Source of the DNA: Bacteroidota bacterium
Lineage (GTDB): Bacteria > Bacteroidota > Bacteroidia > Bacteroidales > F082
Reading direction: 5' to 3'
DNA length: 64,000 nucleotides
Assembly: GCA_014382445.1 (NCBI GenBank)
Contig: JACNJS010000023.1
Location: 104,040-168,039 of the forward strand
The notes below the pieces were generated by a model. The model was not told the DNA's origin. It saw nothing but the letters and a program-made list of their open reading frames with translations, and ran no database searches. The translations under genes were made by a program, and so were the position numbers. Positions 45,020 through 53,320 of the stretch are shown piece after piece; positions within the stretch are counted from its first letter, which is position 1, and every line of letters starts with the position of its first letter.

Positions 45020-45033
45020 ATTAATATATTAAT
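45020..45033. promoter_or_regulatory. AT palindrome before the hexaheme gene
   Basis: ATTAATATATTAAT, a perfect 14-base palindrome, 19 bases before the ATG at 45053. It could be a Crp/Fnr-type site, but such AT palindromes also arise by chance here. Confidence 0.25.
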
Positions 45034-45052
45034 AAAAAAAACTTATAAAGTT

Positions 45053-46096
45053 ATGAAAAAAAATTATTTTAATTATTTGTTGTTGGTATTTGTATTCATG
45101 ATAGGGATTATGGTATCCTGTACCAAAGAAGGTCCTGCAGGCCCGGCCGGAGCCAATGGAACAAACGGAACAAATGGAACAGATGGAACAGATGGGGTTG
45201 ATGGTAATGTTAGCTGTCTGCAATGCCACACTATGGCAATAATGGACGACCTTCATGCTCAATATGATCTTTCTGCTCACGGCGAAGGCGGAGCTGTTGG
45301 ATATGCAGGTGGCCGCTACAATTGTGCTATGTGCCATTCGGATGAGGGCTATGTTGAAACACAGCTTACCGGAAGGGACACTACCGCTGCTGCGATTCCT
45401 ATTCCAACTAAAATTTCGTGCAAAACATGTCACAATGATCATGTAACCTTCGATTTTGAAGTAGATGGTTATGTTGTTCCATTACGCGGTATTGATGCAG
45501 TTGAATTGTTAGCTTGGAGAGTATCCGGAGAAACTAAAACACTAGACTTTGGCGGCAACTCCAATATTTGTGCAAATTGTCACCAGCCTCGAGTATTAGG
45601 CCCTGTTGCAGATAGTGCCGGTAATTTTAGAGTTACGAGTTCACATTATGGACCTCATTACGGAACTCAATCAACAGTTCTGGAAGGAATTGGTCATTAT
45701 GAGTTGGGTTCAGGTTATCCTACCCCGGGATCAGACCCTCACCGTACAAGTGCTTCATGTACTTCATGTCATATGGCTGACTTTGCTTCCGATCAAGGTG
45801 GACACAGCTGGTGGCCAAGTCTTGATGCATGTAAAACATGTCATCCAGATGCAACAAGTTTCGACGTTAACGGAAAACAAACTGAAATTAATGGTCTTTT
45901 CGAAGAACTGAGAACAGCTTTGGTTGCAAAAGGTTTGCTAAGTGCAACATTTAGCCCTGTACCAGGTGTATACCCGGTTGATGAAGCCGGAGCATTGTAT
46001 AACTATAGAATTATATATGGCGACCATAGTAAAGGTGTTCATAACTATGATTATGTTAAAACAGTATTGATAAACTCAATCAATGCTGTGAAATAA
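45053..46096 (+). CDS. Hexaheme c-type cytochrome lipoprotein with collagen-like linker
   Basis: A 347-residue lipoprotein with lipobox M-V-S-C23. Directly after it, residues about 27-50 are Gly-X-Y triplets (GPAGPAGANGTNGTNG and on), a collagen-like stalk. Six heme-binding CxxCH motifs follow: CLQCH, CAMCH, CKTCH, CANCH, CTSCH, CKTCH. Several free His residues (HYGPHYG, GGHSWW) could be distal ligands. The protein is probably surface or periplasmic and carries electrons. No quinol oxidase or terminal reductase gene is adjacent. It lies between two paralogous Crp/Fnr regulators and is closed by a hairpin terminator. Confidence 0.9.
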   Translation: MKKNYFNYLLLVFVFMIGIMVSCTKEGPAGPAGANGTNGTNGTDGTDGVDGNVSCLQCHTMAIMDDLHAQYDLSAHGEGGAVGYAGGRYNCAMCHSDEGYVETQLTGRDTTAAAIPIPTKISCKTCHNDHVTFDFEVDGYVVPLRGIDAVELLAWRVSGETKTLDFGGNSNICANCHQPRVLGPVADSAGNFRVTSSHYGPHYGTQSTVLEGIGHYELGSGYPTPGSDPHRTSASCTSCHMADFASDQGGHSWWPSLDACKTCHPDATSFDVNGKQTEINGLFEELRTALVAKGLLSATFSPVPGVYPVDEAGALYNYRIIYGDHSKGVHNYDYVKTVLINSINAVK

Positions 46097-46116
46097 ATTC
46101 AGCTGATTGACAATAT

Positions 46117-46153
46117 AAAAAAGGCTTCTTATTTTATAGGAAGCCTTTTTTTT
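46117..46153. terminator. Terminator between the hexaheme gene and the convergent regulator
   Basis: AAAAAAGGCTTC and GAAGCCTTTTTTTT form a 12-bp stem with a short loop. T-runs on both strands allow it to stop transcription from either side. Confidence 0.85.
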
Positions 46154-46266
46154 GTTAGATGACATGAATTTCCTGGTTATAACTTTATGGAAGAGATTAT
46201 TTATTTGGGTGATTAAAAAATAACTTATGATTAAAAAGTAGGGGGGATGAGTTTTGCTGAAATAGT

Positions 46267-46974
46267 TTAGCCATTTTCGCTTATATTCTCCAGCAATGGC
46301 CTGTTTAAAATTTTAATGTATTTCTTGTTATAATCAATTATTCCTTCCTTATGAAAATCGCTTAGTATTCTCATAACAGGGCCTTTTTCAACGCTGCTTA
46401 ACTCGGCAATATCGGTACTGCTCATGTTTAATGTAAACGGGTTCGACATATATACTTCCTGTTCAAGATAAAGTAAGGTTTCAGCAAGTTTACCGGTGTT
46501 ATGCTTTCGAACAAGGTTATGCATCTTTTCAGTTATCTGCAATAAATTTTTGTTTATTTGCTTTATATACTCAAATGCAAATTGTGAATTATTCTTCATT
46601 ATCTGCTTAAAAATATCTGCATCAATAAGACATGCGATACTTTCGCACAATGCTTTAATAGAAAAGTGGTGACGATTGTCGATAAACAGGCCCGGAGAAA
46701 CAATGAATTCCTGGGGTTTAATTATCTTGATTATCTGATTTCTTCCGTTATTGCTATCAATATACATTTTAGCCATGCCATAGTTAAACGAAATCACATG
46801 ACTACTCTGTGTACCATATTTATGTAATAACTCACCCTTTTTATAAACAACCTCGGTACGATGATCGTCAATAATTTTTAGTTCTTCATCACTTAGCATG
46901 CTAAAAACAGAGGTTCGTTTTATGCAGTTTACACATTTTGCAATTTCTGTTTTCTCACTCATAAAGGTTTTCAT
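46267..46974 (-). CDS. Crp/Fnr-family transcriptional regulator (paralogue)
   Basis: A 235-residue Crp/Fnr regulator: sensory beta-roll about 30-140 (YKKGELLHKYGTQSSHVISF) and winged helix about 170-228 (SSTDIAELSSVEKGPVMRIL). Near the N-terminus it has C-V-N-C at about 14-17, a cysteine pair that the paralogue at 44117 lacks, which might respond to redox or metal; two cysteines alone do not make a classical Fnr cluster, although further Cys residues occur near 110-117 (ALCESIACLI). It faces the hexaheme gene across a shared terminator. Confidence 0.9.
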   Translation of the reverse strand: MKTFMSEKTEIAKCVNCIKRTSVFSMLSDEELKIIDDHRTEVVYKKGELLHKYGTQSSHVISFNYGMAKMYIDSNNGRNQIIKIIKPQEFIVSPGLFIDNRHHFSIKALCESIACLIDADIFKQIMKNNSQFAFEYIKQINKNLLQITEKMHNLVRKHNTGKLAETLLYLEQEVYMSNPFTLNMSSTDIAELSSVEKGPVMRILSDFHKEGIIDYNKKYIKILNRPLLENISENG

Positions 46975-46987
46975 TATTTTATTGAAG

Positions 46988-47018
46988 CAAATATATGCAA
47001 ATGTAAATCATTGCCAAA
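46988..47018 (-). promoter_or_regulatory. Promoter of the second Crp/Fnr gene
   Basis: On the minus strand TTTG at 47018-47015 and TATATTTG at 46995-46988 are separated by 19 bases, a near-ideal Bacteroidota promoter. It lies 13 bases before the ATG. Confidence 0.65.
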
Positions 47019-47048
47019 TGGGTTAATGATCGATAGTATTAAAAGTTA

Positions 47049-47241
47049 GTAACTAATCAGTGTTTTAAAGTGTTGTTTATATTTTTATTACAGAAATAAA
47101 TTCTACCGCAAAGAACGCTAAGTTGTTGAATATGTATTCTTTGCGAACTTTGCGGTTTACATGGCGAACTTTGCGGTTAAATAACTTATATCACTCACAT
47201 TGAGTACAATACAATTTATTATAGCACACTGATTAGTTACA
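47049..47241. repeat. Intergenic element bounded by inverted 15-base repeats
   Basis: GTAACTAATCAGTGT at 47049-47063 and its exact reverse complement at 47226-47240 enclose about 160 bases. Inside are nested copies of GCGAACTTTGCGGTT (47146-47160 and 47166-47180) and an inverted CCGCAAAG (47106-47113). No gene is visible in 46975-47258 apart from the promoter. It may be a small non-autonomous element; a further copy of the 15-mer lies at 37373. Confidence 0.45.
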
Positions 47242-47258
47242 AAATTTATTATAGCTTT

Positions 47259-48101
47259 TCAGGTGTAGAGGTTAAAATCAATTGCCTCTTGAATTGAATC
47301 CGAATTGAGATTTGTTGGAATATGATTTTGAGCACAATAATCCAAAAAGCTTTCAAGGGGCAGGTTTCCAACAAGCTCCTTACCAGTTTGCGGGCATCCT
47401 CCAAGTCCATTAATTACTGTGTCAAAACGCCTGATTCCTGCTTTGTATGCAGCATCTACCTTTTCCATACGCTGATAATCCAATGAATGAAGGTGAAAGC
47501 CAAACTCAACATCCGGAAATTCCAATTTCAGACTTGTAAACACTTTTGAAATTCTATCGGGTGATGCTTCGCCGAGTATATCAGAAAACGGAAATGTAAG
47601 TAGTTCCTTAGCCATCATCCTTTTTACCCAATAAAAAAGCAAATCCATGCTCCATTCATCGCCATAAGCAGGGCCAAAACCCATCGAAAAATAAACAATC
47701 AACTCTTTACCATAGGCAACACACAAATTTTGCAAATCATCAACAGTTTTTTCGGCCTGCTCAAGAGTTTGGTTAATATTTTTTTTCAGAAATGTAGGGG
47801 AAATCGAAAAAGGGAAAAACACCTGATCAACCTGTTGCAAAGCCATCGCCTTCTCCCCTCCTCTTTTGGTGGCAGCAAGTACGGCAATTTTTGACTTGCT
47901 GTTCTCAAAATTGATGCTATCTAAAACTTCAGCAGTATCGGCCATTTGTGGTATGGCCTTAGGAGAAACGAAACTGCCTACTTCAACAGTGTGAAACCCG
48001 CATTGCAACAACAAATTTATATATTCAATTTTTTTATTTGTTGGTATTTTATGGGGCAAGCCCTGAAATCCGTCGCGTGGAGTTTCAATTATATTAACCA
48101 C
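47259..48101 (-). CDS. Hydroxymethylglutaryl-CoA lyase-like enzyme
   Basis: A 280-residue TIM-barrel enzyme of the HMGL-like family. It has the metal/substrate motif ETPRDGFQGL at the N-terminus, GFHTVEVGSFVSPKAIPQMA, the HLHS metal-ligand motif near residue 201, and the catalytic-Cys loop GLGGCPQTGKELVGN near 232. These fit cleavage of HMG-CoA to acetoacetate and acetyl-CoA, as in leucine breakdown; related aldolases in the family are an alternative. Its start overlaps the 3' end of the glutamine synthetase gene by eight bases, so the two are probably co-translated. Confidence 0.85.
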   Translation of the reverse strand: MVNIIETPRDGFQGLPHKIPTNKKIEYINLLLQCGFHTVEVGSFVSPKAIPQMADTAEVLDSINFENSKSKIAVLAATKRGGEKAMALQQVDQVFFPFSISPTFLKKNINQTLEQAEKTVDDLQNLCVAYGKELIVYFSMGFGPAYGDEWSMDLLFYWVKRMMAKELLTFPFSDILGEASPDRISKVFTSLKLEFPDVEFGFHLHSLDYQRMEKVDAAYKAGIRRFDTVINGLGGCPQTGKELVGNLPLESFLDYCAQNHIPTNLNSDSIQEAIDFNLYT

Positions 48102-49596
48102 AGAAAAAATAATTGTTTACAAGAGCCATTACTTTATCGTCATCATCCTTAATTTTTTCTATCAGGCCTTCATCATTGTAACCACTGAGCATATTAATGA
48201 GCATGTTAATAACTCTGTCAGGAAACACATTATATTTTGTGTAATATTCTCTTTGTTCTTCAAGGCTTTTAGCCGACTGCACGCAAGATGTCGGCAATTG
48301 AGCAAGTTCTGCTTGTTTTAGCTTATTTTCCTCATCAAAAATATTAATGTCAACATAGGTTTTTTTAGCAACCTCCAATGGGTTCTTCATTTCAAACCCA
48401 TGGCGGGCTGCAACTGTAATTCCAGCAAGCAACAAATAAATATCTGCTGATCCATCAGGGCTCCGCACCTCAACAGTTTGCTTGTTAGAAAAATCAACAA
48501 TATCACCACTTTCCTGAGGATTTGCCTTGTGAATCATATTTACAGGAGTTGTCCATCCTAAAGGTACCCTTACCAATACCGAACGATTGCGATCGCCCCA
48601 GCAGATATTTGTGGGCGCTTCCTGATGGGGAACAAGTCTAAAATATGAAGTTGGATTAAGGTTTCCAAAAGCAGTTAATGATGATGCTAACTCCATATAA
48701 CCTGCAATTGCAGTTTTGGATATATCGCTAAGTTTGCCATTCTTGATCATCATGTTTTTACCATCTTTCATTATGCGCGTATGAACATGTAATCCACTAC
48801 CTGCCTTGCCAACTGTAATTTTTGGAGCAAACGTTACAGTTACACCGTATTGTGCAGCGAGCGTACGAACAATCCATTTTGCTTTAACTAGCTGGTCAGC
48901 TGCATCTTCAACACAAGTGGGCAGAAACTCTATTTCATTTTGTTCATATATCATCCCATCTTTTGTGAAGTTTCCCACTTCAGAATGGCCATATTTAATC
49001 ATACCTCCCGATTCGGCAATAAGTTTCATGGCCTCGGTTCGGAAGCTGCCCCATTTTGAGAAAGGTGATGATTCATGATAACCTTTCTGGTCATCAGCTT
49101 TAAACAAGCCATCATCTTCGCTCATAATATAATATTCAAGCTCACCCATGGCCTCAAACTCAAAACCGGTTTTATCTTTAAACGATTGATGTGCGTTTTT
49201 TAGAATATTCTCGGGGGCACCAGGGAGAGGTTCACCATTTCTATCATAATATGAACACAATATATCTAAAGTAGGTATTTTGGAAAAGGGGTTAACAAAT
49301 GCTGTTTTATATCGGGGGATTACATACAAATCGCTTGACCCGGCCTCAACAAAAGGCAACAAACTTGAGCCATCAACTCGTTCACCGGCAGTTAGAATAT
49401 GGTCAAGATGCTCTCGCCCTCCAATAATAAAGTTTAATGTTTTTAACCTTCCGTCCCAGCCTGCATACCTGAAATTGATCATTTCAATGTCATTGTCTTC
49501 GATAAACTTAATCAAATCGGCTTTTGTAAACTCGGCAGCTGGTTTATTCAAATACTGAACTACCGGATTGGGATTCATTGAAATATGTTCATTCAT
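48094..49596 (-). CDS. glnA: Glutamine synthetase family protein
   Basis: A 500-residue protein of the GSI class, making glutamine from glutamate, ammonia and ATP. The beta-grasp N-terminus holds DGRLKTLNFIIGG and GERVDGSSLLPF. The catalytic half shows EFEAMGELEYYI (metal-binding glutamates), GKAGSGLHVHTRI and TNICWGDRNRSVLVRVP. No E. coli-type adenylylation tyrosine motif is seen, so control is likely by other means. A related gamma-glutamyl ligase cannot be excluded. A weak -7 element TATGTTTG lies at 49623-49616. Confidence 0.88.
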   Translation of the reverse strand: MNEHISMNPNPVVQYLNKPAAEFTKADLIKFIEDNDIEMINFRYAGWDGRLKTLNFIIGGREHLDHILTAGERVDGSSLLPFVEAGSSDLYVIPRYKTAFVNPFSKIPTLDILCSYYDRNGEPLPGAPENILKNAHQSFKDKTGFEFEAMGELEYYIMSEDDGLFKADDQKGYHESSPFSKWGSFRTEAMKLIAESGGMIKYGHSEVGNFTKDGMIYEQNEIEFLPTCVEDAADQLVKAKWIVRTLAAQYGVTVTFAPKITVGKAGSGLHVHTRIMKDGKNMMIKNGKLSDISKTAIAGYMELASSLTAFGNLNPTSYFRLVPHQEAPTNICWGDRNRSVLVRVPLGWTTPVNMIHKANPQESGDIVDFSNKQTVEVRSPDGSADIYLLLAGITVAARHGFEMKNPLEVAKKTYVDINIFDEENKLKQAELAQLPTSCVQSAKSLEEQREYYTKYNVFPDRVINMLINMLSGYNDEGLIEKIKDDDDKVMALVNNYFFCG

Positions 49597-49673
49597 ACTT
49601 TAAAAATTTGGCTGACAAACATAGCAAATAATTTTGATAGTTTGCAGGCGAGAATGTTCAATTGTTGCAATCA

Positions 49674-49799
49674 ACTTTTTCGAAACGGAGAATCTAAAAT
49701 CCGTTGACTTGCTTTCCGTCGACGCAGGAGAACTTAACTTTCAGCGGATTGAAAAAGTTATAGACAGCTATAAACACTAAGATAGACTTTTTCGAAACG
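49674..49799 (+). repeat. Pair of 14-base direct repeats
   Basis: ACTTTTTCGAAACG occurs at 49674-49687 and 49786-49799, 112 bases apart, next to a decayed gene. It may mark a short insertion or a past duplication. The remaining bases of 49597-49776 contain nothing else I can name. Confidence 0.35.
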
Positions 49800-50111
49800 A
49801 CAAGTCCGAGGATATTTTGCAGATTTTTAACTGAACCAGCTCTATAAAATAATCAGTATCTGCTGCTAAACGTATTGTTACCCTACGACTTTTAAGTTTC
49901 TTGGTATACCTTTCAAGCTTCATCGCATCACCACGTGTTCCGGGTACTTCATAGTATGCCTTCAATTCCCATGGTCAAAACTCATGAGTATAAGTCATCT
50001 TTGGATTGTTCATGTACCAGTACAATCTTTGGGAAACATCAATGCATGGTCTATATAGTGTGCGGTCACGATTTGGAGAGTATAGAATGTAGACGCAATA
50101 TAGAAGTTGTA
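49777..50111 (-). pseudogene. Decayed GIY-YIG nuclease-like gene
   Basis: On the minus strand three pieces line up as one GIY-YIG-type protein. The first is TLQIVTAHYIDHAL (corresponding to the YIG region). After a missing base near 50040 comes VSQRLYWYMNNPKMTYTHEF. Then a TGA at 49977-49975 stands where Trp is expected, followed by PWELKAYYEVPG and KLERYTKKLKSR, the typical C-terminal helix. One frameshift and one nonsense codon make it inactive. Assignment is by pattern only. Confidence 0.6.
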
Positions 50112-50114
50112 AAC

Positions 50115-50142
50115 AAAAAAAGACCATCCCAAAAAGACGGTC
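50115..50142 (-). terminator. Terminator of tRNA-Asn
   Basis: On the minus strand GACCGTC and GATGGTC form a 7-bp stem (one G-U pair) followed by seven T, 9 bases past the tRNA 3' end. Confidence 0.65.
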
Positions 50143-50150
50143 GTTTTTAT

Positions 50151-50227
50151 TGGCTCCTCCTCTAGGACTTGAACCTAGGACACCCTGATTAACAGTCAGG
50201 TGCTCTAACCAACTGAGCTAAGGAGGA
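50151..50227 (-). tRNA. tRNA-Asn (GTT)
   Basis: A complete cloverleaf on the minus strand: acceptor TCCTCCT/AGGAGGA, anticodon arm CCTGA-CTGTTAA-TCAGG with anticodon GTT, T-arm CTAGG-TTCAAGT-CCTAG, discriminator G. The 3' CCA is encoded, unlike the tRNA-Ala in this window. Confidence 0.95.
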
Positions 50228-50266
50228 TTGTTTTGTTACCTGACTGCAGTAGTCTGGAAACGGGCG

Positions 50267-50296
50267 CAAAGATAATTAATATTCTAATTGTGCAAA
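50267..50296 (-). promoter_or_regulatory. Promoter of tRNA-Asn
   Basis: On the minus strand TTTG (50296-50293), an 18-base spacer, and TATCTTTG (50274-50267) match the Bacteroidota -33/-7 pattern, about 40 bases before the tRNA. Confidence 0.6.
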
Positions 50297-50481
50297 TATT
50301 TTATAAAATATTTCTTAATATTCTATTTCGGTAATTAATCTTAAATGAGAATGATGTTTAATTTTGTTTTTAACAATTTGTGAAAAACTAATTATACTTT
50401 TTTAATATCAAATTATCTATTTCGACTATTTTTACCAGTTAGCCTATATAAATTTAGGCTGTATTTTTAAATAATCAAATA

Positions 50482-53310
50482 ATGGCTATATTTTGGGGTA
50501 AAAATAACTCGCTGTTAAAGCTCCTGTTGATAATGAGTTTGGGTATCTGCTCTTATAGCACACGTGCCCAAAATCTGGAAAATATCACACTTACAGTTAC
50601 TTTTGAGAGTGCCCCAATAGATTACTCCGTAATTAAAGCCCCGTTAAAATTCAATAAAAGGTTTGCTCTGAGTATGCAAATTGATGATGGCAACAGTTCT
50701 ATTTATGAATATGGTTTTCCTGTATTTGAAGGAGGCACAGTTGATGACATTACATATCCAGGAATGACTTACTCTGATGGTTGCGATAATCTTCATTCAT
50801 TTAAAATGGCGTCCGCCATTTATATGTTTACAGGAACTGGTGTAACCGGCGATGATGTCCACATTAATCCTGGGAGCGACATAATTACCTGGCAACAATT
50901 AGATACTCTTTATCAAAACCAATGGGGTATTGCCAATAAAGGTGTTAACAGTAATTCAAGCACAGTTCCTGAATTTATGAATTATTCAATTGCAAGGAAC
51001 AAAAGCTATTGCCGGCGAAAAATGTATAACTCAACACCAGGCGGAGTTATGACAAATATATTTGTTAATCCTGCAGGTAATAGTAATTGGTCGGATCCTG
51101 CTTTTAATTTAGGCAATATAGCTGCATTAAATCAAAACAGTTTAACTCCACTTGGTGCTTATGGAGGAAATGTAAATGATCCGGCGATAAATTGGGCAGA
51201 AAACAAATATAATTTAAACAGATTAAGTTTAGATGACACCGACGTTAAAGCTCTGGCAGACTCATTAGCTATTTCAAGTATTAATGGAGCAAATTTCTGG
51301 GGTATAGTTTTTACCAGTTCACTAACCAACGATTATCTTTTCAACGACTTTGTTAATGACTTTAATTATATTGCAAATGTTTACGGCAGCAATATTGCCG
51401 ATGAAATATTAATGACATCTGATGAGGAAATTCTTGACTATCTTATTGTGCGTGATGCAATAACACTAAATGAAAATTTGGCAGGAAATATTTTAACGCT
51501 AACATTCGCTGGAAATTTACCTGATAACCTTTTGCATTATGCTTCTTCAATTGTTATAAATTCGGATGCAACAATTTCTGACATTTCTGTTGAAGGCACC
51601 GACGACTTCACTTTTTCAGGACTTGGTGTTTCTGAGGGGCTGATAAACTTTAACTGGGATGGTTATTCTGTTCCTTCAGCCGAAACTTTTGCCAACAATT
51701 ACACATCAACGGCGGTTTCAACCCAAACGGAATACGATGCTCTAATTGCCATGGATTATGTATCGGTTCTTGGATACGGAGAAGTAAAAAACAACATGGT
51801 TCTCCAACTATGTGAAATTCCAGATGTTACATGGGACGAGGGGTTTTGTAATAGCGGTTATCCCGATTTTGTATTAATTACCGGCGATAGTATAATTTCT
51901 GTAGGCGATGATGCTACATTAACAGCTACCGGTTTCATGGAAAGTTATCTTTGGAGCACAGGACAAGAAACGCAATCAATAATTGTTAGTCCCCAGGCCG
52001 ACACAAAATACTGGGTTGATGCCGTTACTAAGTATGGAAATGATGTTAGCGACACTATAACAGTAATAGTTAGTGACTCCTATATAATAAGACATTCGCC
52101 TTTATATATAAATCATATAATGGGAGTACAAGATAGCTTGTGGGTTGAATTAAAGGAAGGGGCATCATCACTGTGGAGCACCGGATCAACCGATAACTAC
52201 ATATTGGTCGATCCCAATGGTAGCACAACCTTTCACCTGGACGTGTATTTTAACAGCGAGATAGTTAATCAACTGGATTTTATCGTTTATATGGAAAATT
52301 TCATTGAGTTTACTTTTGACCGTGTTTGCTACGGGGAAACAACAACCCTTATAAACACTTCAGTGGTTAATGATACTATTACCAAAGTGCTATGGGATTT
52401 AAATGGTGATACACAATTTAATGATGCTGAAGGAGATACTGTTCAATATGTTTTCAGTTCTAGCGGCAACCACCTTGTCGGGATGAGGGTGTACTTTAAA
52501 ACCGACCCTATGGATGTTGAATACAATCCAGTAACTGTGGGTGATGTACCTACGGTAAATTTTAGTTATGAAAATACGTGTTTGGGCTTAACAACAATTT
52601 TTTACGGGCAGGCTACTGCACAAGTCGGAGTACCCAACAGCTGGTTATGGCACTTTGGCGATGGTAATACCGACAGCTTCAAAAATACTACTAATTATTA
52701 TGATAATGCGGGCTACTATAATGTAATGTTAGTTGCAGGGACTTCTGCAGGCTGTAAGGATTCATTACAAAAAACTATTCAAATATCTGCCTCTCCAACT
52801 ATTGAGTTAAAAACTTCGAATGATATTATTATAAACAACTACGATACCGCTTTTTTTAGTCAAGGTGGCACTGTAACTATTTCTGTTGCTAACTTTGCAG
52901 TTTACGATTCTGTAATATGGTTTGATGATAGCAGGGCTGCATCTGTAATTATCGCAGAAGAAGGGAGTTTCACTGTAACTGCATTTAAAAATGGTTGTAC
53001 GGCTACTATAAGATTTTACACTTCATGGGGAGGGTCGCCCCATCCAACTGGCGATAACATTATGAATTTGTTTACTCCAAATGGAGATGGGTATAATGAT
53101 GTTTGGATAGTTTACGACCCCGAAATTATTCCGCCCACTAAGGTAACGGTTTTTAACAGAAGCGGCAAGCAAGTTTATGGCAATAATAATTATCAAAATT
53201 TTTGGGATGGGCAATATAATGGAAACCCCCTCCCCCAGGCAACTTATTATTATATAATTGAGGATGCAACCGGGAAGATTTTTAAAGGTGCTGTTACAAT
53301 TATTCGGTAA
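50482..53310 (+). CDS. Large secreted protein with PKD domains and type B T9SS tail
   Basis: A 942-residue exported protein. After the signal peptide comes a domain of about 420 residues with FALSMQIDDGNSSIYEYGFP and ILMTSDEEILDYLIVRDA, also present in the protein at 54328. Its DDG and surrounding order recall polysaccharide deacetylases, but the second histidine motif is not evident. Ig/PKD-like domains follow (LWHFGDGNTDSF near 730). The C-terminus is a type B (CHU_C, gliding-associated) sorting domain: NLFTPNGDGYNDVWIVY, VTVFNRSGKQVY, FWDGQYNGNPLPQATYYYII. It is followed directly by a PorP/SprF gene, the usual partner of type B tails. Confidence 0.88.
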   Translation: MAIFWGKNNSLLKLLLIMSLGICSYSTRAQNLENITLTVTFESAPIDYSVIKAPLKFNKRFALSMQIDDGNSSIYEYGFPVFEGGTVDDITYPGMTYSDGCDNLHSFKMASAIYMFTGTGVTGDDVHINPGSDIITWQQLDTLYQNQWGIANKGVNSNSSTVPEFMNYSIARNKSYCRRKMYNSTPGGVMTNIFVNPAGNSNWSDPAFNLGNIAALNQNSLTPLGAYGGNVNDPAINWAENKYNLNRLSLDDTDVKALADSLAISSINGANFWGIVFTSSLTNDYLFNDFVNDFNYIANVYGSNIADEILMTSDEEILDYLIVRDAITLNENLAGNILTLTFAGNLPDNLLHYASSIVINSDATISDISVEGTDDFTFSGLGVSEGLINFNWDGYSVPSAETFANNYTSTAVSTQTEYDALIAMDYVSVLGYGEVKNNMVLQLCEIPDVTWDEGFCNSGYPDFVLITGDSIISVGDDATLTATGFMESYLWSTGQETQSIIVSPQADTKYWVDAVTKYGNDVSDTITVIVSDSYIIRHSPLYINHIMGVQDSLWVELKEGASSLWSTGSTDNYILVDPNGSTTFHLDVYFNSEIVNQLDFIVYMENFIEFTFDRVCYGETTTLINTSVVNDTITKVLWDLNGDTQFNDAEGDTVQYVFSSSGNHLVGMRVYFKTDPMDVEYNPVTVGDVPTVNFSYENTCLGLTTIFYGQATAQVGVPNSWLWHFGDGNTDSFKNTTNYYDNAGYYNVMLVAGTSAGCKDSLQKTIQISASPTIELKTSNDIIINNYDTAFFSQGGTVTISVANFAVYDSVIWFDDSRAASVIIAEEGSFTVTAFKNGCTATIRFYTSWGGSPHPTGDNIMNLFTPNGDGYNDVWIVYDPEIIPPTKVTVFNRSGKQVYGNNNYQNFWDGQYNGNPLPQATYYYIIEDATGKIFKGAVTIIR

Positions 53311-53320
53311 TTTTAGTATT

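Noticed and set aside
45020..45033. Strong claim of a Crp/Fnr operator
   Set aside because: The palindrome is made only of A and T in an AT-rich region, so it was kept only as a weak feature.
46138..46160. Short frame after the hexaheme gene as a peptide gene
   Set aside because: The region is a terminator hairpin.
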